DNA from: Candidatus Ribeiella danica
GTDB lineage: Bacteria > Chloroflexota > Chloroflexia > Chloroflexales > Roseiflexaceae
DNA: 64,000 nucleotides
Direction of reading: 5' to 3'
Assembly: GCA_016717335.1 (NCBI GenBank)
Contig: JADKFS010000010.1
Coordinates: 62,001 to 126,000 of the forward strand
Shown here: positions 25,337 through 34,576 of the stretch, in pieces
How the letters are laid out: each line of letters begins with the position of its first letter
Numbering within the stretch: the stretch's first letter is position 1
The notes under the pieces: generated by a model
Databases searched by the model: none
Told to the model about the DNA's origin: nothing
The model's input: the letters and a program-made list of their open reading frames with translations, nothing else
Position numbers and translations under genes: made by a program

Positions 25337-25345
25337 TGGTACAAT
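25337..25345 (+). promoter_or_regulatory. Extended -10 promoter of lpdA
   Basis: TGGTACAAT (TGn plus TACAAT at 25340-25345), about 30 nt before the transcript would reach the GTG at 25382. Confidence 0.6.
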
Positions 25346-25381
25346 ACAGGCCGTTCGGATCAAGACAGAAAGGCAGCATTC

Positions 25382-26797
25382 GTGAGCGACACGCAATATG
25401 ATGTTGTGGTGATCGGGGCCGGGCCGGGCGGGTACGTGGCCGCGATCCGCGCGGCGCAGCTGGGCCTCAAGACGGCCGTGGTCGAGCGCCAGTACTGGGG
25501 CGGCGTCTGCCTCAACATCGGCTGCATCCCAACCAAGGCCCTGCTCCACACCGCTGATCTGCTCGAGGATGCTCGCGATAGCAAGCGCTTCGGCGTCGTC
25601 ATCCCCGAGGCCACGCTCGACTGGGACGCGGTCCAGCGCTACAAAGACCAGGTCGTCAAGCAGATGACCGGCGGCGTCGGGTTCTTGATGAAGAAGCACA
25701 AGATCGACCAGCACAACGGCGCCGCCCGGCTCACCGGGCGAAACAGCATACAGGTCACCGACGCCGGCGGCAAGCAGACCAGCCTGAGCGCCAAGAACAT
25801 CATCATCGCGACCGGCGCGCACCCGCGCGATCTGCCGCAGGTCGGCGCGACCTTCGACGAGGACCGCATCCTCTCCTCGACCGGCATGCTGGCGCTGAAG
25901 CAGGTGCCGGCGTCGCTGCTGGTGATCGGCGCGAGCGCGATCGGCTGCGAGTTCGCCTCGGCGTTCCGCACGTTCGGCTCGCAGATCACCCTGGTCGAGG
26001 CGCTGCCGCGGATCGTGCCGGTGGAGGACGAGGAGATCAGCGCCGAGCTGACCAAGGCCTTCGCCAAGCGCGGGATCAAGGTGATGGCTGGCGCACGCTT
26101 CACCGGTGTCGACCGCTCGGAGTCGCAGATCGTCGCCACGGTGATCGACTCGAACGGCAAGGAGCACAAGATCCAGGCCGAGCGCATGCTCCTGGGCATC
26201 GGCATCGCGCCGAACACCAAGGACCTTGGGCTGGAGGAGGCCGGCGTCGAGCTGGACCAGCGCGGGTTCGTCAAGATCGACGGCATGATGCAGACCAATC
26301 AGCCCGGCATCTACAGCATCGGCGACTGCGCGGTGTCCTCGCCTTGGCTGGCGCACAAGGCCTCGGCCGAGGGCATCGTCGCGGCAGAGCGCATCGCCGG
26401 CCACAACCCGCCGCCGATCGATTACGGGAAGATCCCCGGCTGCACCTACTGTAGTCCCGAGATCGCCAGCGTTGGGCTGACCGAGGCCAAGGCGCGCGAG
26501 CGTGGCTACGACGTCAAGATCGGTAAGTTCCCGTTCTCGGCCAACGGTAAGGCGACCATCCTGGCCGAGCGCAGCGGCTTCGTCAAGATCGTGGCCGACA
26601 AGAAGTACGACGAGGTGCTGGGCATCCATATCATTGGCCCGCACGCGACCGAGCTGATCGCCGAGGGCGGCGTGGCGCTCTCGCACGAGGCCACCGCCGA
26701 GTCGCTGATGCGCACGATCCACGCCCACCCGACGCTCTACGAGGCGATCGGCGAGGCCGAGCACGCCGCGGCCGCGGGCGAGGCGATCAATATCTGA
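25382..26797 (+). CDS. lpdA: Dihydrolipoyl dehydrogenase
   Basis: The E3 flavoprotein that reoxidises dihydrolipoamide with NAD+ for 2-oxoacid dehydrogenases and the glycine system. It is 471 residues. FAD loop VVIGAGPGGYVAA at the N-terminus, redox-active disulfide GGVCLNIGCIPTK (Cys43, Cys48), NAD loop VIGASAIGCEFAS, second FAD motif GIYSIGDC, and the C-terminal interface His in AHPTLYEAIGEAEHAAA. The start is GTG 25382 with AAAGG 8 nt upstream. No other 2-oxoacid dehydrogenase gene is adjacent. The small Cys-rich gene begins 15 nt downstream and is probably cotranscribed. Confidence 0.95.
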   Translation: MSDTQYDVVVIGAGPGGYVAAIRAAQLGLKTAVVERQYWGGVCLNIGCIPTKALLHTADLLEDARDSKRFGVVIPEATLDWDAVQRYKDQVVKQMTGGVGFLMKKHKIDQHNGAARLTGRNSIQVTDAGGKQTSLSAKNIIIATGAHPRDLPQVGATFDEDRILSSTGMLALKQVPASLLVIGASAIGCEFASAFRTFGSQITLVEALPRIVPVEDEEISAELTKAFAKRGIKVMAGARFTGVDRSESQIVATVIDSNGKEHKIQAERMLLGIGIAPNTKDLGLEEAGVELDQRGFVKIDGMMQTNQPGIYSIGDCAVSSPWLAHKASAEGIVAAERIAGHNPPPIDYGKIPGCTYCSPEIASVGLTEAKARERGYDVKIGKFPFSANGKATILAERSGFVKIVADKKYDEVLGIHIIGPHATELIAEGGVALSHEATAESLMRTIHAHPTLYEAIGEAEHAAAAGEAINI

Positions 26798-26812
26798 TAC
26801 TGGGAGCATACG

Positions 26813-27172
26813 ATGCCGGTCATGATCAACCTCACCACCGCCGAGCACGGCGGCACGAGCATAGCCTGCGGCACCCACGAGGGCTGCGGCGTCAACTGTA
26901 CCTGCGGCTGCCCGTACACCGGGATGGAGGAAAAGGGCCGGGTCGAGACGATCGCCGACGTCGAGCGGCGCTACCCGGGCGAGTGGCTCGGCCTCGTGAT
27001 CCCGCCCGGCGAGGACGAGTTCGCGCCCGAGCGCGCGATGCTGGTGGTCCACAGCGTCGACGACGAGGAGGTCTGGGACGCGATCGCGCGCGTCACGCAC
27101 AACCAGATCGTCCACGTCTACTACAACGGCTCGCTGGAGCACTACCTGGAGTGGGCCGATCAGCCAGCGTAG
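26813..27172 (+). CDS. Small Cys-rich protein with DUF5678-like tail
   Basis: A 119-residue protein I cannot name with certainty. The N-terminal 45 residues contain six cysteines in a compact cluster (ACGTHEGCGVNCTCGCPYTG) that could hold a metal or cluster. Residues about 53-115 (VERRYPGEWLGLVIPPGEDE, then AMLVVHSVDDEEVWDAIARV) resemble the DUF5678-type beta-strand/helix pattern. The ribosome site GGGAG stands 6 nt before ATG. It lies 15 nt after lpdA and 4 nt before the next hydrolase gene, so an operon is likely. A redox role beside lpdA is only a guess. Confidence 0.65.
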   Translation: MPVMINLTTAEHGGTSIACGTHEGCGVNCTCGCPYTGMEEKGRVETIADVERRYPGEWLGLVIPPGEDEFAPERAMLVVHSVDDEEVWDAIARVTHNQIVHVYYNGSLEHYLEWADQPA

Positions 27173-27176
27173 CACG

Positions 27177-28382
27177 ATGGTGAGGCGCAGGCGCGGCCCC
27201 GCCATGCCGGCCGCGTACTTCCGGCTGCTGGCGGCCACCGTGGCGGCCGGTATCTCGTCGCTCACGCTGCTCGAGGCGCAGACCTGGAACATGCTTGTGC
27301 TGACGCTCGGCGCGACCGAGTGGGGCCACCTGGTGGCGCCGCTGGCGCTGGCGGCGCTGCTGCCCGGCTGGCGCCGCGATCGGGCCGGCCGGATCGGCGC
27401 GGCGATCGGCCTGGCCGCCGGCATTACCTCGCTCTCGTCGCTGGCGCGCGCCGCGCAGGTGGCTCGGCAGCTGCCCGCCCGGCTCGCCGCGGCGTTTGGC
27501 GACGTCCCCGCACGCGAGCGGCCGGGCGCGCCCGCGCGCCCGGCGCCGCTGGTCCTCCGCCACGTGCTGCGCGGCGTCCGGTCGCCCCGGATCGGCAAGA
27601 CCCGCCACGTGTACGCGACGCACGGCGACCTCAAGCTCGCGCTCGACCTGTACCGCCCGGCCGAGGTGCACGAGCCGCTCCCGTGCGTGGTGGTGATCCA
27701 CGGCGGATCGTGGCACAGCGGCGACAGCAAGCAGCTCCCGGCCTTGAACAGCTACCTGGCCGCGCGCGGCTACGTCGTCGCGGCGATCAACTACCGGCTT
27801 GCGCCAACGCACCGCTACCCGGCCGCCCGCGACGACGTGCAGGCGGCGCTCGGCTACCTCAAGGGCAGGGCGCGCGTGCTCGGCCTCGATCCTGAGCAGA
27901 TCGTGCTGCTGGGGCGCTCGGCCGGCGGGCACCTGGCGCTGCTGGCGGCCTACACGATCCGCGACCCGGCGATCCGCGGCGTGATCGCCTTCTACCCGCC
28001 GACCGACCTGGTCTACGGCTACAACCACCCGGCCAGCAAGCGCCTGATCGACGGCATCTCGATGGTCGAGAACTTCCTGGGCGGCAGCCCCAGCACGGTC
28101 GGCGAGATCTACGAGACCGCCTCGCCGACGAGCTGCACCGGGCCGGACTGCCCGCCGACGCTGCTGATCCACGGCGGGCGCGACAACCTGGTCGACCCGG
28201 TCCAGAGCGAGCGGCTGGCCGCGCGGCTGGCGGTGGACGGCTGCCCGCACCTGTACCTGCGGCTGCCCTGGGCGACCCATGGCTGCGACGTCAACTTCAG
28301 CGGGCCGAGCGGCCAGATCAGCACCTACGCGGTCGAGCGCTTCCTCGCCGCTGTGACGGCAGCTCAGGCGCGCCACGCCTGA
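27177..28382 (+). CDS. Alpha/beta hydrolase (BD-FAE/esterase-lipase type) with membrane N-terminus
   Basis: A 401-residue protein. The N-terminal 110 residues contain about three hydrophobic segments (AAYFRLLAATVAAGISSLTLL, LGATEWGHLVAPLALAALL, IGAAIGLAAGITSLSSLA). The C-terminal 270 residues are an HSL/BD-FAE esterase: oxyanion HGGSWHSG, nucleophile elbow LGRSAGGHLALL, acid in GGRDNLVDPVQSE and His in WATHGCD. Such enzymes cut acyl or feruloyl esters. The active site is predicted to lie on one membrane face. The start codon overlaps closely with the preceding stop (4 nt apart), suggesting translational coupling to the Cys-rich gene. Confidence 0.8.
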   Translation: MVRRRRGPAMPAAYFRLLAATVAAGISSLTLLEAQTWNMLVLTLGATEWGHLVAPLALAALLPGWRRDRAGRIGAAIGLAAGITSLSSLARAAQVARQLPARLAAAFGDVPARERPGAPARPAPLVLRHVLRGVRSPRIGKTRHVYATHGDLKLALDLYRPAEVHEPLPCVVVIHGGSWHSGDSKQLPALNSYLAARGYVVAAINYRLAPTHRYPAARDDVQAALGYLKGRARVLGLDPEQIVLLGRSAGGHLALLAAYTIRDPAIRGVIAFYPPTDLVYGYNHPASKRLIDGISMVENFLGGSPSTVGEIYETASPTSCTGPDCPPTLLIHGGRDNLVDPVQSERLAARLAVDGCPHLYLRLPWATHGCDVNFSGPSGQISTYAVERFLAAVTAAQARHA

Positions 28383-28394
28383 GACGCTATTGCC

Positions 28395-28490
28395 CTCTCC
28401 CCGCTAGCCCCCCTCTCCCGCCGGGGGATTCGTGGTGGCGCTGTGGTGCGCTGCTCTACAGCGCACCACAGGACACACCCCCGAGAGGTA
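28395..28490. terminator. Composite palindromic element h
   Basis: A degenerate CCCCCCTCTCCCGCCGGGGG hairpin A lies next to a hairpin at 28441-28471 (arms CTGTGGTGCGCTG, central CTCTA that can be read as a G-T pair plus the loop AGA in reverse). It lies between convergent genes. Confidence 0.6.
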
Positions 28491-28501
28491 CATTCTTGGC
28501 A

Positions 28502-29728
28502 TCAGGCCGCCAGCCGCCGCAGCATCTCGATGCAGGCGCGGCCGTGGTGGTACGGGCACTCCCACGGGCCGACCTTGTGCTGATCGGCGTAGGGCACGCC
28601 CTGGCGGTTGAGGATCTTGAACCACTCGCCGTGCCGCCGATCGACAAACTTCTGCTCGATGTACTGCCAGCAGCCGGCCGCCGCGCGCGCGAACTGGACC
28701 CGGCCGGAGAGCTGGTAGGCGTTGTAGAAGCCCACCATTGCCTCGGCGTGCGCCCACCAGTGCTTGTCGGCGCTCCTCGGGTCGCCCGAGTCGCTCTCGT
28801 ACAGCAGGCTGCCGTCGGGCTCCAGCGCCTGCGCGTACACCGCCGCCGCCATCTCGATCGCCGTGGCGCGGACCCGCGCGAGCAGCGCCGCATCGCCCAG
28901 CGCCTCGGCCGCCTCGATCAGCAGCCAGCTGCCCTCGATGTCGTGGCCGTACGAGATGCCTTCCTCGAGCGAGGCCCAGGCGTCGTCGAAGAACAGCCTG
29001 AAGTGGAACGTGCGCGGGTCGACCACGTGCTGCAGAAAGATCTCGATCAGCTCGCGCAGCCGCTCGCGCAGCCGCCGGTCGTCCCACACGCGCAGCAGGT
29101 TGGCGTAGGCTTCCATGATGTGCAGCAGCGTGTTCATCGACTTGCGGCAGTTCGGCTCCTTGTCGCTCAGGCGCATGTCGGCCAGGGCGCCCCAGTCGGG
29201 GCCGCAGCCCTCGACGTAGCCGCCGTAGGCCGGCTCGTGCGCGTGCGCCTCGAGCAGCTCGAACAGCGCCTGGGCCAGCCGCAGGCTCTCGGCGTCGCCG
29301 GTTGCCGCGTGGTGCTCGGCCAGGCCGTAGATCGCGAACGCCTGGGCGTAGCTGTGCTTGCGGGCGTTGACCGGCGCGCCTTGCCGGTCGATCAGCCAGT
29401 AGACCCCGCCGTGTCGCTCGTCCCAGAAGGCCCGCGCGAGGTAGTCGCGCGCCCGCTGCGCCATCGCCAGGTAGGCGGGGTCGCCGTAGGCGCGGTAGGC
29501 CGCCGCGTAGGTCCACAGGATGCGCGCGCACAGCACCGCCGAGCGCGGCACGTCGTTCAGCACGCGCAGGTCGTTCGTCAGCGCGCCGTAGAAGCCGCCG
29601 CTGTCGGCGTCCACGGCATGCTCGATCCAGAAGGGGAGAATGTTTCCCTGCAGCTCCGCCTCAATGCGCTGCCGGAGCCCCCGCCTGTCAGCGGGGTCGA
29701 TGCCGGAGAGCTGGCCCGGTTGACTCAT
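28502..29728 (-). CDS. Cellobiose/mannobiose 2-epimerase (AGE superfamily)
   Basis: An alpha6/alpha6-barrel epimerase of 408 residues that inverts C2 of the reducing-end sugar of beta-1,4-disaccharides. The typical His/Trp-rich blocks are present: KHSYAQAFAIYGLAEHH, KSMNTLLHIMEAYANL, ISYGHDIEGSWLL, KHWWAHAEAMVGFYNAY and VGPWECPYHHGRACIE. ATG 29728 is favoured over GTG 29737 because AAGAAGG lies 10 nt upstream. The gene starts 16 nt after the beta-mannosidase stop, so here the natural substrate may be mannobiose, giving mannosyl-glucose. AGE (N-acylglucosamine) epimerases are the other possibility but match these blocks less well. Confidence 0.85.
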   Translation of the reverse strand: MSQPGQLSGIDPADRRGLRQRIEAELQGNILPFWIEHAVDADSGGFYGALTNDLRVLNDVPRSAVLCARILWTYAAAYRAYGDPAYLAMAQRARDYLARAFWDERHGGVYWLIDRQGAPVNARKHSYAQAFAIYGLAEHHAATGDAESLRLAQALFELLEAHAHEPAYGGYVEGCGPDWGALADMRLSDKEPNCRKSMNTLLHIMEAYANLLRVWDDRRLRERLRELIEIFLQHVVDPRTFHFRLFFDDAWASLEEGISYGHDIEGSWLLIEAAEALGDAALLARVRATAIEMAAAVYAQALEPDGSLLYESDSGDPRSADKHWWAHAEAMVGFYNAYQLSGRVQFARAAAGCWQYIEQKFVDRRHGEWFKILNRQGVPYADQHKVGPWECPYHHGRACIEMLRRLAA

Positions 29729-29744
29729 AGCGATCACACCTTCT

Positions 29745-32201
29745 TCAGTACGTATCGAACAGCGAGCGCAGCCCCAGCGCGTCGCGGGCCTGCTCCAGGC
29801 TCCAGCCCTCGGGCAGCGGGCAGGCGATCGCGACAGTCTCGCCGGCCGGCAGGTCGAAGTAGTTGTCGCTGAAGCGCACGTCCGCGCCCTCCAGCCCGAC
29901 CTCGACGAAGCGCGCCAGCGCGCGGCCGCTCACGTGGACGACCAGCCGCGATCCATCCGTCTGCAGCTCGGCCGCGAGCGCCGGGTCTAGCAGCTCGACG
30001 TGCTTGTGCGGCGCGAAGGCGACCACGCTGGTCGCGCGCCGCGCGCCGGCCTGCCACAGCTCGCACACCAGCGCGCGGCCGCGGCGATTGCCGTCGCTCA
30101 GGTAAGCCGCGAGGTCGAGCTGCCGCACGGCGGTCGTCGCCAGCGGCGCGGCGGCCAGCGGCGCCTCGCCGGCCAGCAGCCGCTCGCCGGCCATGGTCTG
30201 CAGCGACCAGCGCACCTCGCCGTCCCACGTCGCGGTCGTGTCGTTGGTCACGTAGATGCCGGCCTGGTCGCCCGCGTCTTCGACCGAGAGCAGGATCGGC
30301 GCGTACATGCGGCGGGTGGCGTACTGCAGCGCCTTCCAGCGGCCGTAGTAGTCGATGCTCGACCAGGAGGCCACCGGCCAGCAGTCGTTCAGCTGCCAGT
30401 ACAGCGCGCCGCCGCAGCGCTCGCGCAGGCGCCGCCAGTGCTCGATGCCGACCCGCATCGCCTCGGCCTGCAGCAGCTGGGTCAGGTAGACCAGCGAGTC
30501 GAAGCTGTTCGGCAGGCGAAAGTGGTCGGTCATGTAGGCGATGATCCTGCCGTTGCCGCCGCGATTGCGCTGGTGGTGCTCCATCACGTAGGAGGTCATG
30601 TTCCAGTCGGCGGGCTCGGCGTAGGTCGCGATCGTGGGCAGCGCCGGCAGCGACTGGAAGCCGAACTCGCTCACGAAGCGCGACAGGTGCGCGCGGTACT
30701 CCTCGAACGGCTTGAGCGCGTGCCAGACGGTCCACAGGTGCGTGTCGCCCGCCGCGTCGCTCTGCGGCACCTCCAGCGGCAGGTTCGAGGAGGGCGAGCT
30801 GGGCCAGTAGTCGTGGTCGGGGTCGTCGGCGCGCACCCAGGCCGGCAGCAGCTGGTGGAAGAAGCGCACGTACTCGGCCTTGAGATCCTGCGTGTCCGGG
30901 CGATCCCAGCCCCACTGCGCCCAGCCCTGCTCCATCTCGTTGTTGCCGCACCACAGCGCCAGGCAGGCGCGGTGGCGCAGCCGCCGCACGTTCTCGGCCA
31001 CCTCGGCCCGCACATTCGAAAGGAACGCCTCGTCGCCCATCGGGTAGACCGAGCAGGAGAACATGAAGTCCTGCCAGACCAGCAGGCCGTAGCGGTCGCA
31101 CAGGTCGTAGAACGACTCGAACTCGTAGTAGCCGCCGCCCCAGACCCGCAGCATGTTGTGGTTGCAGGCGGCCGCCGAGCCGATCAGGTCTGCGAGCTGC
31201 CGGTCGGTGATCCGCGTCGGGAACGAGTCGGACGGGATCCAGTTGGCGCCCTTGGCGAAGATCGGCACGCCGTTGACCACGAAGCCGAACGAGCGCCCCC
31301 AGCCGTCGGCCTGCTGGCGCAGCTCGAGCGTGCGCAGCCCGACCTGGTAGCGCCGCGTCTCGATCGGCGCGCCGTCGGCATGAAGCGTTATGTCGACTTG
31401 ATAGAGCGGCTGGGCGCCGTAGCCGTTCGGCCACCACAGCTGCGGCTGCGCGATCTCGATCGCAGCGGCGGCCCGGCCGGACACAAACGCGGCCTGGGCC
31501 GACTGCCGCCCGCCGTCGGGCGCGGCGACGCTCACGCGCAGATCGAGCGCGGCCGGCTCCCACGACTCCACGCTCGCGGCGACGCGCAGCGTCACGCGGC
31601 CGCCGTCGTGCTGCTGGCGCAGCGACACGTCGTCCAGGCGCGCGTGGCGGTGGCCCTCCAGGCGAATATCCTTCCAGATGCCGATCGCAGGCAGCTGCGG
31701 GCCCCAGTCCCAGCCGAAGTGGCTGGGCGCCTTGCGCAGGTGCTGGCCGCCCGGGATCGCCTCGCCCACGCCGGGCAGGCGGCGCGCGCGCTCGCGCTCG
31801 GCGACGTAGCGCACCGGCGAGCGGAAGCGCACCAGCAGCTCGTTCTCGCCCGCGCGCAGCAGCGCGGTCACGTCCCAGCGGTGCTGGCGGAACATATTCT
31901 CGGCCTGCCCGACGAGCTGGCCGTTCAGCCACAGCTCGGCCAGCGTATCGAGGCCGTCGCAGAGCAGCAGCACGCGCGGCTCGGCCAGCAGCTCCGGCGC
32001 GGCGACAAAGGCGCGCCGGTACTCCCAGTCGCCCTCGGCGACCCACTGGACGCGCCGCTCGTTATCGCCTACGAACGGGTCGGGGATGCGCCCGGCCGCC
32101 ATCAGGTCGGTGTGCGCGCCGCCGGGCACGCTGGCCGGCAGCCACGCAGATTCGCCCACCTGACGAAACTGCCAGGCGCCGCTCAGAGATTGTGACATCA
32201 T
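29745..32201 (-). CDS. GH2 beta-mannosidase
   Basis: A cytosolic exo-beta-mannosidase of 818 residues. It has the GH2 multi-domain layout: N-terminal jelly roll (LSGAWQFRQVGESAWLPASVPGGAHTDL), Ig-like domains and a TIM barrel. Catalytic residues: acid/base Glu in CGNNEMEQGW (about 422) and nucleophile Glu in VSEFGFQS (about 512). KGANWIPSDSFPTR and MLRVWGGGYYE are GH2 mannosidase blocks. The start is the first of two ATGs at 32201, with GGAGAGCG upstream. No secretion signal, so it acts on imported mannooligosaccharides. It shares an operon with the 2-epimerase downstream. Confidence 0.92.
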   Translation of the reverse strand: MMSQSLSGAWQFRQVGESAWLPASVPGGAHTDLMAAGRIPDPFVGDNERRVQWVAEGDWEYRRAFVAAPELLAEPRVLLLCDGLDTLAELWLNGQLVGQAENMFRQHRWDVTALLRAGENELLVRFRSPVRYVAERERARRLPGVGEAIPGGQHLRKAPSHFGWDWGPQLPAIGIWKDIRLEGHRHARLDDVSLRQQHDGGRVTLRVAASVESWEPAALDLRVSVAAPDGGRQSAQAAFVSGRAAAAIEIAQPQLWWPNGYGAQPLYQVDITLHADGAPIETRRYQVGLRTLELRQQADGWGRSFGFVVNGVPIFAKGANWIPSDSFPTRITDRQLADLIGSAAACNHNMLRVWGGGYYEFESFYDLCDRYGLLVWQDFMFSCSVYPMGDEAFLSNVRAEVAENVRRLRHRACLALWCGNNEMEQGWAQWGWDRPDTQDLKAEYVRFFHQLLPAWVRADDPDHDYWPSSPSSNLPLEVPQSDAAGDTHLWTVWHALKPFEEYRAHLSRFVSEFGFQSLPALPTIATYAEPADWNMTSYVMEHHQRNRGGNGRIIAYMTDHFRLPNSFDSLVYLTQLLQAEAMRVGIEHWRRLRERCGGALYWQLNDCWPVASWSSIDYYGRWKALQYATRRMYAPILLSVEDAGDQAGIYVTNDTTATWDGEVRWSLQTMAGERLLAGEAPLAAAPLATTAVRQLDLAAYLSDGNRRGRALVCELWQAGARRATSVVAFAPHKHVELLDPALAAELQTDGSRLVVHVSGRALARFVEVGLEGADVRFSDNYFDLPAGETVAIACPLPEGWSLEQARDALGLRSLFDTY

Positions 32202-32252
32202 CAGCGCTCTCCGCTATGCGCGGGCGGTCGCCCGGCGCGAATACCTATGTTG

Positions 32253-32300
32253 TTTCCCCGCCCTTGGCAGGGGCGGGGGACAGGGGGTGGGGTGATCGGG
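32253..32300. repeat. Composite palindromic element i (partial)
   Basis: Only hairpin C (CCCCGCCC...GGGCGGGG, 32256-32278) and the right arm ACAGGGGGTGGGGTGATC remain. It lies between the DUF5107-like gene and the mannosidase gene. Confidence 0.55.
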
Positions 32301-32304
32301 TGCA

Positions 32305-34479
32305 TTATGGGGTCTGGAGCGCGAGGCCGGGCGCCTCGACGCGGATCGGGCCGCGCGGCGTGCCCGGCGGCAGGTCGATCGCCAGGGGCTGGTCGGGCCG
32401 CAGGTCGAGCGGCGATGTGCGGAACACTTCCTGCCCACTTACGCGCACCACTATGACTGCCCCACGCACCACGCGCGTGCTCGCCAGCGTCACGGTTCGG
32501 CCGCCGTCCGGGCGCGCCTGGACGCCCAGCGCGCCCTCCGCCGCGGCGCCGGCCAGGTCGCCCAGCCCCCACAGCGGCAGCCAGTCGGCCTCGATCGCGC
32601 GCGACGCCCCCGGCGCCAGCTGCGGGTGATCCCAGAAGGTCAGCTGCGCGCCGCTCCACAGCTCGACATAGCTGCTGTCGCCATCCGTGAACACCTGCCG
32701 GTCGAAGTGGTCGCTGAAGCCGAACACCTTGGCGCCGGCCACGCCGGGGCCGTGGACCACGGCCGCGCCCTCGTCCAGGCTGGTCTCGTAGACGCCCAGG
32801 AAGGCGACCGGCCACGGGCTGAACGCGCCCAGGTAGCCGCTCCAGCTGGAGGGGCGGCTCAGGTCGCGCGAGCCGTCGCTCGGCCAGACGATCCAGCCGC
32901 CCGGCCCCGGCAGCGCGCGATCCTCGGTCGCGTGGACGATCATGCGGTCGGACGGCACCACCAGCCGCACGCCCGCGCCGATCGCGCTGGCGCCGCCCGG
33001 GCTGAGCGTGGCGCTGGTCCACATCTGCAGCGGGTGCGCGGCGGCGGTCGGGTTGCTGGCCTGCATCAGCACGTGAAAGCGCCCCTCGTCGGCGGCGAGG
33101 CGCACCGTGCCGGCCAGCCCCAGCCCGCTCTGCCGCTCGGTGGCGGCGAGGCGCACGCTCAGCTCGCCCGCCCCCCGGGTCAGCGTCATATCCCAGGGCA
33201 GATACTCCAGGTAGCCGTGCTCCTCGGTCGGCGCGGCCCACTCCAGCCCGCCGACCCCCAGCCACCAGCCGCGCTGCCCGAACGGGCTCGGCTTGACCAC
33301 CGGGTTGCGGTAGAAGATATTGTGGCCGGTCGCCTTGTCGACCGCCTGGTAGAGCCGCCCGCCCAGCTCGGGCAGGAACGTCAGCTCGAGGAAGCGGTTC
33401 TCGACCACCAGCGCCCGGTAGGCGACCGGCCGCGGCGGGCCGACGCGCGCCCGGTCCAGGCGCGGGTAGGGGAAGATCGGGTCGCCTGGCGCGGTCGGCA
33501 GCAGCGCCGCGGCGTAGTCGTAGGTCGGGATCGTCACGCTGGCCTCGCGCGAGCGCACGCCCTCCGGCAGCGCTGGCAGGGCGTAGCGCAGCGGGCGGCG
33601 GTAGCGCCACTGGAAGTAGTGCTGCCCCACGTTGCCCATCTCGACCCGCCAGCCCGGCGAGTTGCTCGGCGTGTAGGTCAGCACGCGCCGCTCGAACGCC
33701 TGGAACAGCACGTCGGTCGCCACGCCGCCGACGCGCGCGCGCGCCCAGTACGGCTCGGTGATCGGGTAGCCGAAGGCGAACAGCGGGTCGACGATCTGGC
33801 CACGCCGGGTGCGCCCGCCCTCGAGCACCGGCCCGGACGCCGACATGAACTCTTGGAACACGCGCGGCACATTGTGGCCGGTGGCCGACTGATACGCCAC
33901 CAGCTCGGTCTCGGGCAGCGCTAGCTCGGGCCGCCTGCCGACCCCACTGGGGCCGTAGCTCGCGTCGACCCGCGCGCCGGTGCGAGCTGCCGCGCGATTG
34001 CTGCCGTCGAACGAGGCTATCGCCGCGAGCGCCGCGTAGGTCGGCGCGTCGGGGTTCGCGGCCGGGTCGCCGGCGATCGGGATGTCGGCCGGGGTGCGGC
34101 GCTCGGCCTGGCTCTGGCCGAGTGGAATGCGGCCGCCGATCAGCTCGGCCACCAGCAGGCCGCCCGTGACGAACCAGGGCGACGAGCGGTCGCCGGCCGG
34201 GTCGCTGATCTCCATCCTGGCCTTGTCGAAGTACTGCACCAGCCGCGCGCCACCGGGCGACTGGTCGTAGCGCTCGTAGCGGCGCTCGCCCGGCCGCGCG
34301 CCCCAGGTCCACGAGCGCTGCGCGGCGCCGCCCTCGACCGGGCTGTCGACGCGCGTCCAGCGCGCGCGGAACGCCGCGTCGGCGAAGCCGTCGTCGCCCG
34401 CCGCTGCGGCCGGCGGGGCGGGCGGCAGCGCGGCCAGCAGGCAGAGCAAGAGGAGCAGCTGGGCGGCTCTGGTGATCAC
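32305..34479 (-). CDS. Large secreted protein with DUF5107-like domain
   Basis: A 724-residue extracellular protein. Starting from GTG 34479 (GAGGG 4 nt upstream) gives a clean signal peptide VITRAAQLLLLLCLLAAL with a cleavage site near PAAAAG; the ATG at 34500 has no ribosome site. Residues about 30-320 carry motifs common in Chloroflexi secreted proteins (GHNVPRVFQEFM, FGYPITEPYWAR, QAFERRVLTYTP). Residues about 330-620 look like DUF5107, a glycoside-active beta-sandwich-like domain (LELTFLPELGGRLYQAVDKA, GLEWAAPTEEHGYLEYLPWD). A role in polysaccharide handling next to the mannosidase genes is plausible but inferred. Confidence 0.72.
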   Translation of the reverse strand: MITRAAQLLLLLCLLAALPPAPPAAAAGDDGFADAAFRARWTRVDSPVEGGAAQRSWTWGARPGERRYERYDQSPGGARLVQYFDKARMEISDPAGDRSSPWFVTGGLLVAELIGGRIPLGQSQAERRTPADIPIAGDPAANPDAPTYAALAAIASFDGSNRAAARTGARVDASYGPSGVGRRPELALPETELVAYQSATGHNVPRVFQEFMSASGPVLEGGRTRRGQIVDPLFAFGYPITEPYWARARVGGVATDVLFQAFERRVLTYTPSNSPGWRVEMGNVGQHYFQWRYRRPLRYALPALPEGVRSREASVTIPTYDYAAALLPTAPGDPIFPYPRLDRARVGPPRPVAYRALVVENRFLELTFLPELGGRLYQAVDKATGHNIFYRNPVVKPSPFGQRGWWLGVGGLEWAAPTEEHGYLEYLPWDMTLTRGAGELSVRLAATERQSGLGLAGTVRLAADEGRFHVLMQASNPTAAAHPLQMWTSATLSPGGASAIGAGVRLVVPSDRMIVHATEDRALPGPGGWIVWPSDGSRDLSRPSSWSGYLGAFSPWPVAFLGVYETSLDEGAAVVHGPGVAGAKVFGFSDHFDRQVFTDGDSSYVELWSGAQLTFWDHPQLAPGASRAIEADWLPLWGLGDLAGAAAEGALGVQARPDGGRTVTLASTRVVRGAVIVVRVSGQEVFRTSPLDLRPDQPLAIDLPPGTPRGPIRVEAPGLALQTP

Positions 34480-34519
34480 ATAGCCCTCATATCTTCTCAT
34501 AGAATGCGCGATACGCGCT

Positions 34520-34525
34520 ATTGTA
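34520..34525 (-). promoter_or_regulatory. Candidate -10 of the DUF5107-like gene
   Basis: TACAAT on the minus strand would start transcription near 34512, giving a leader of about 33 nt to GTG 34479, but only about 12 nt to ATG 34500. This supports the later start. Confidence 0.5.
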
Positions 34526-34576
34526 CTGGCGGCGCGGCGCGCGCGCAATCGACATTCATGAGTCATCCCACAGTCT

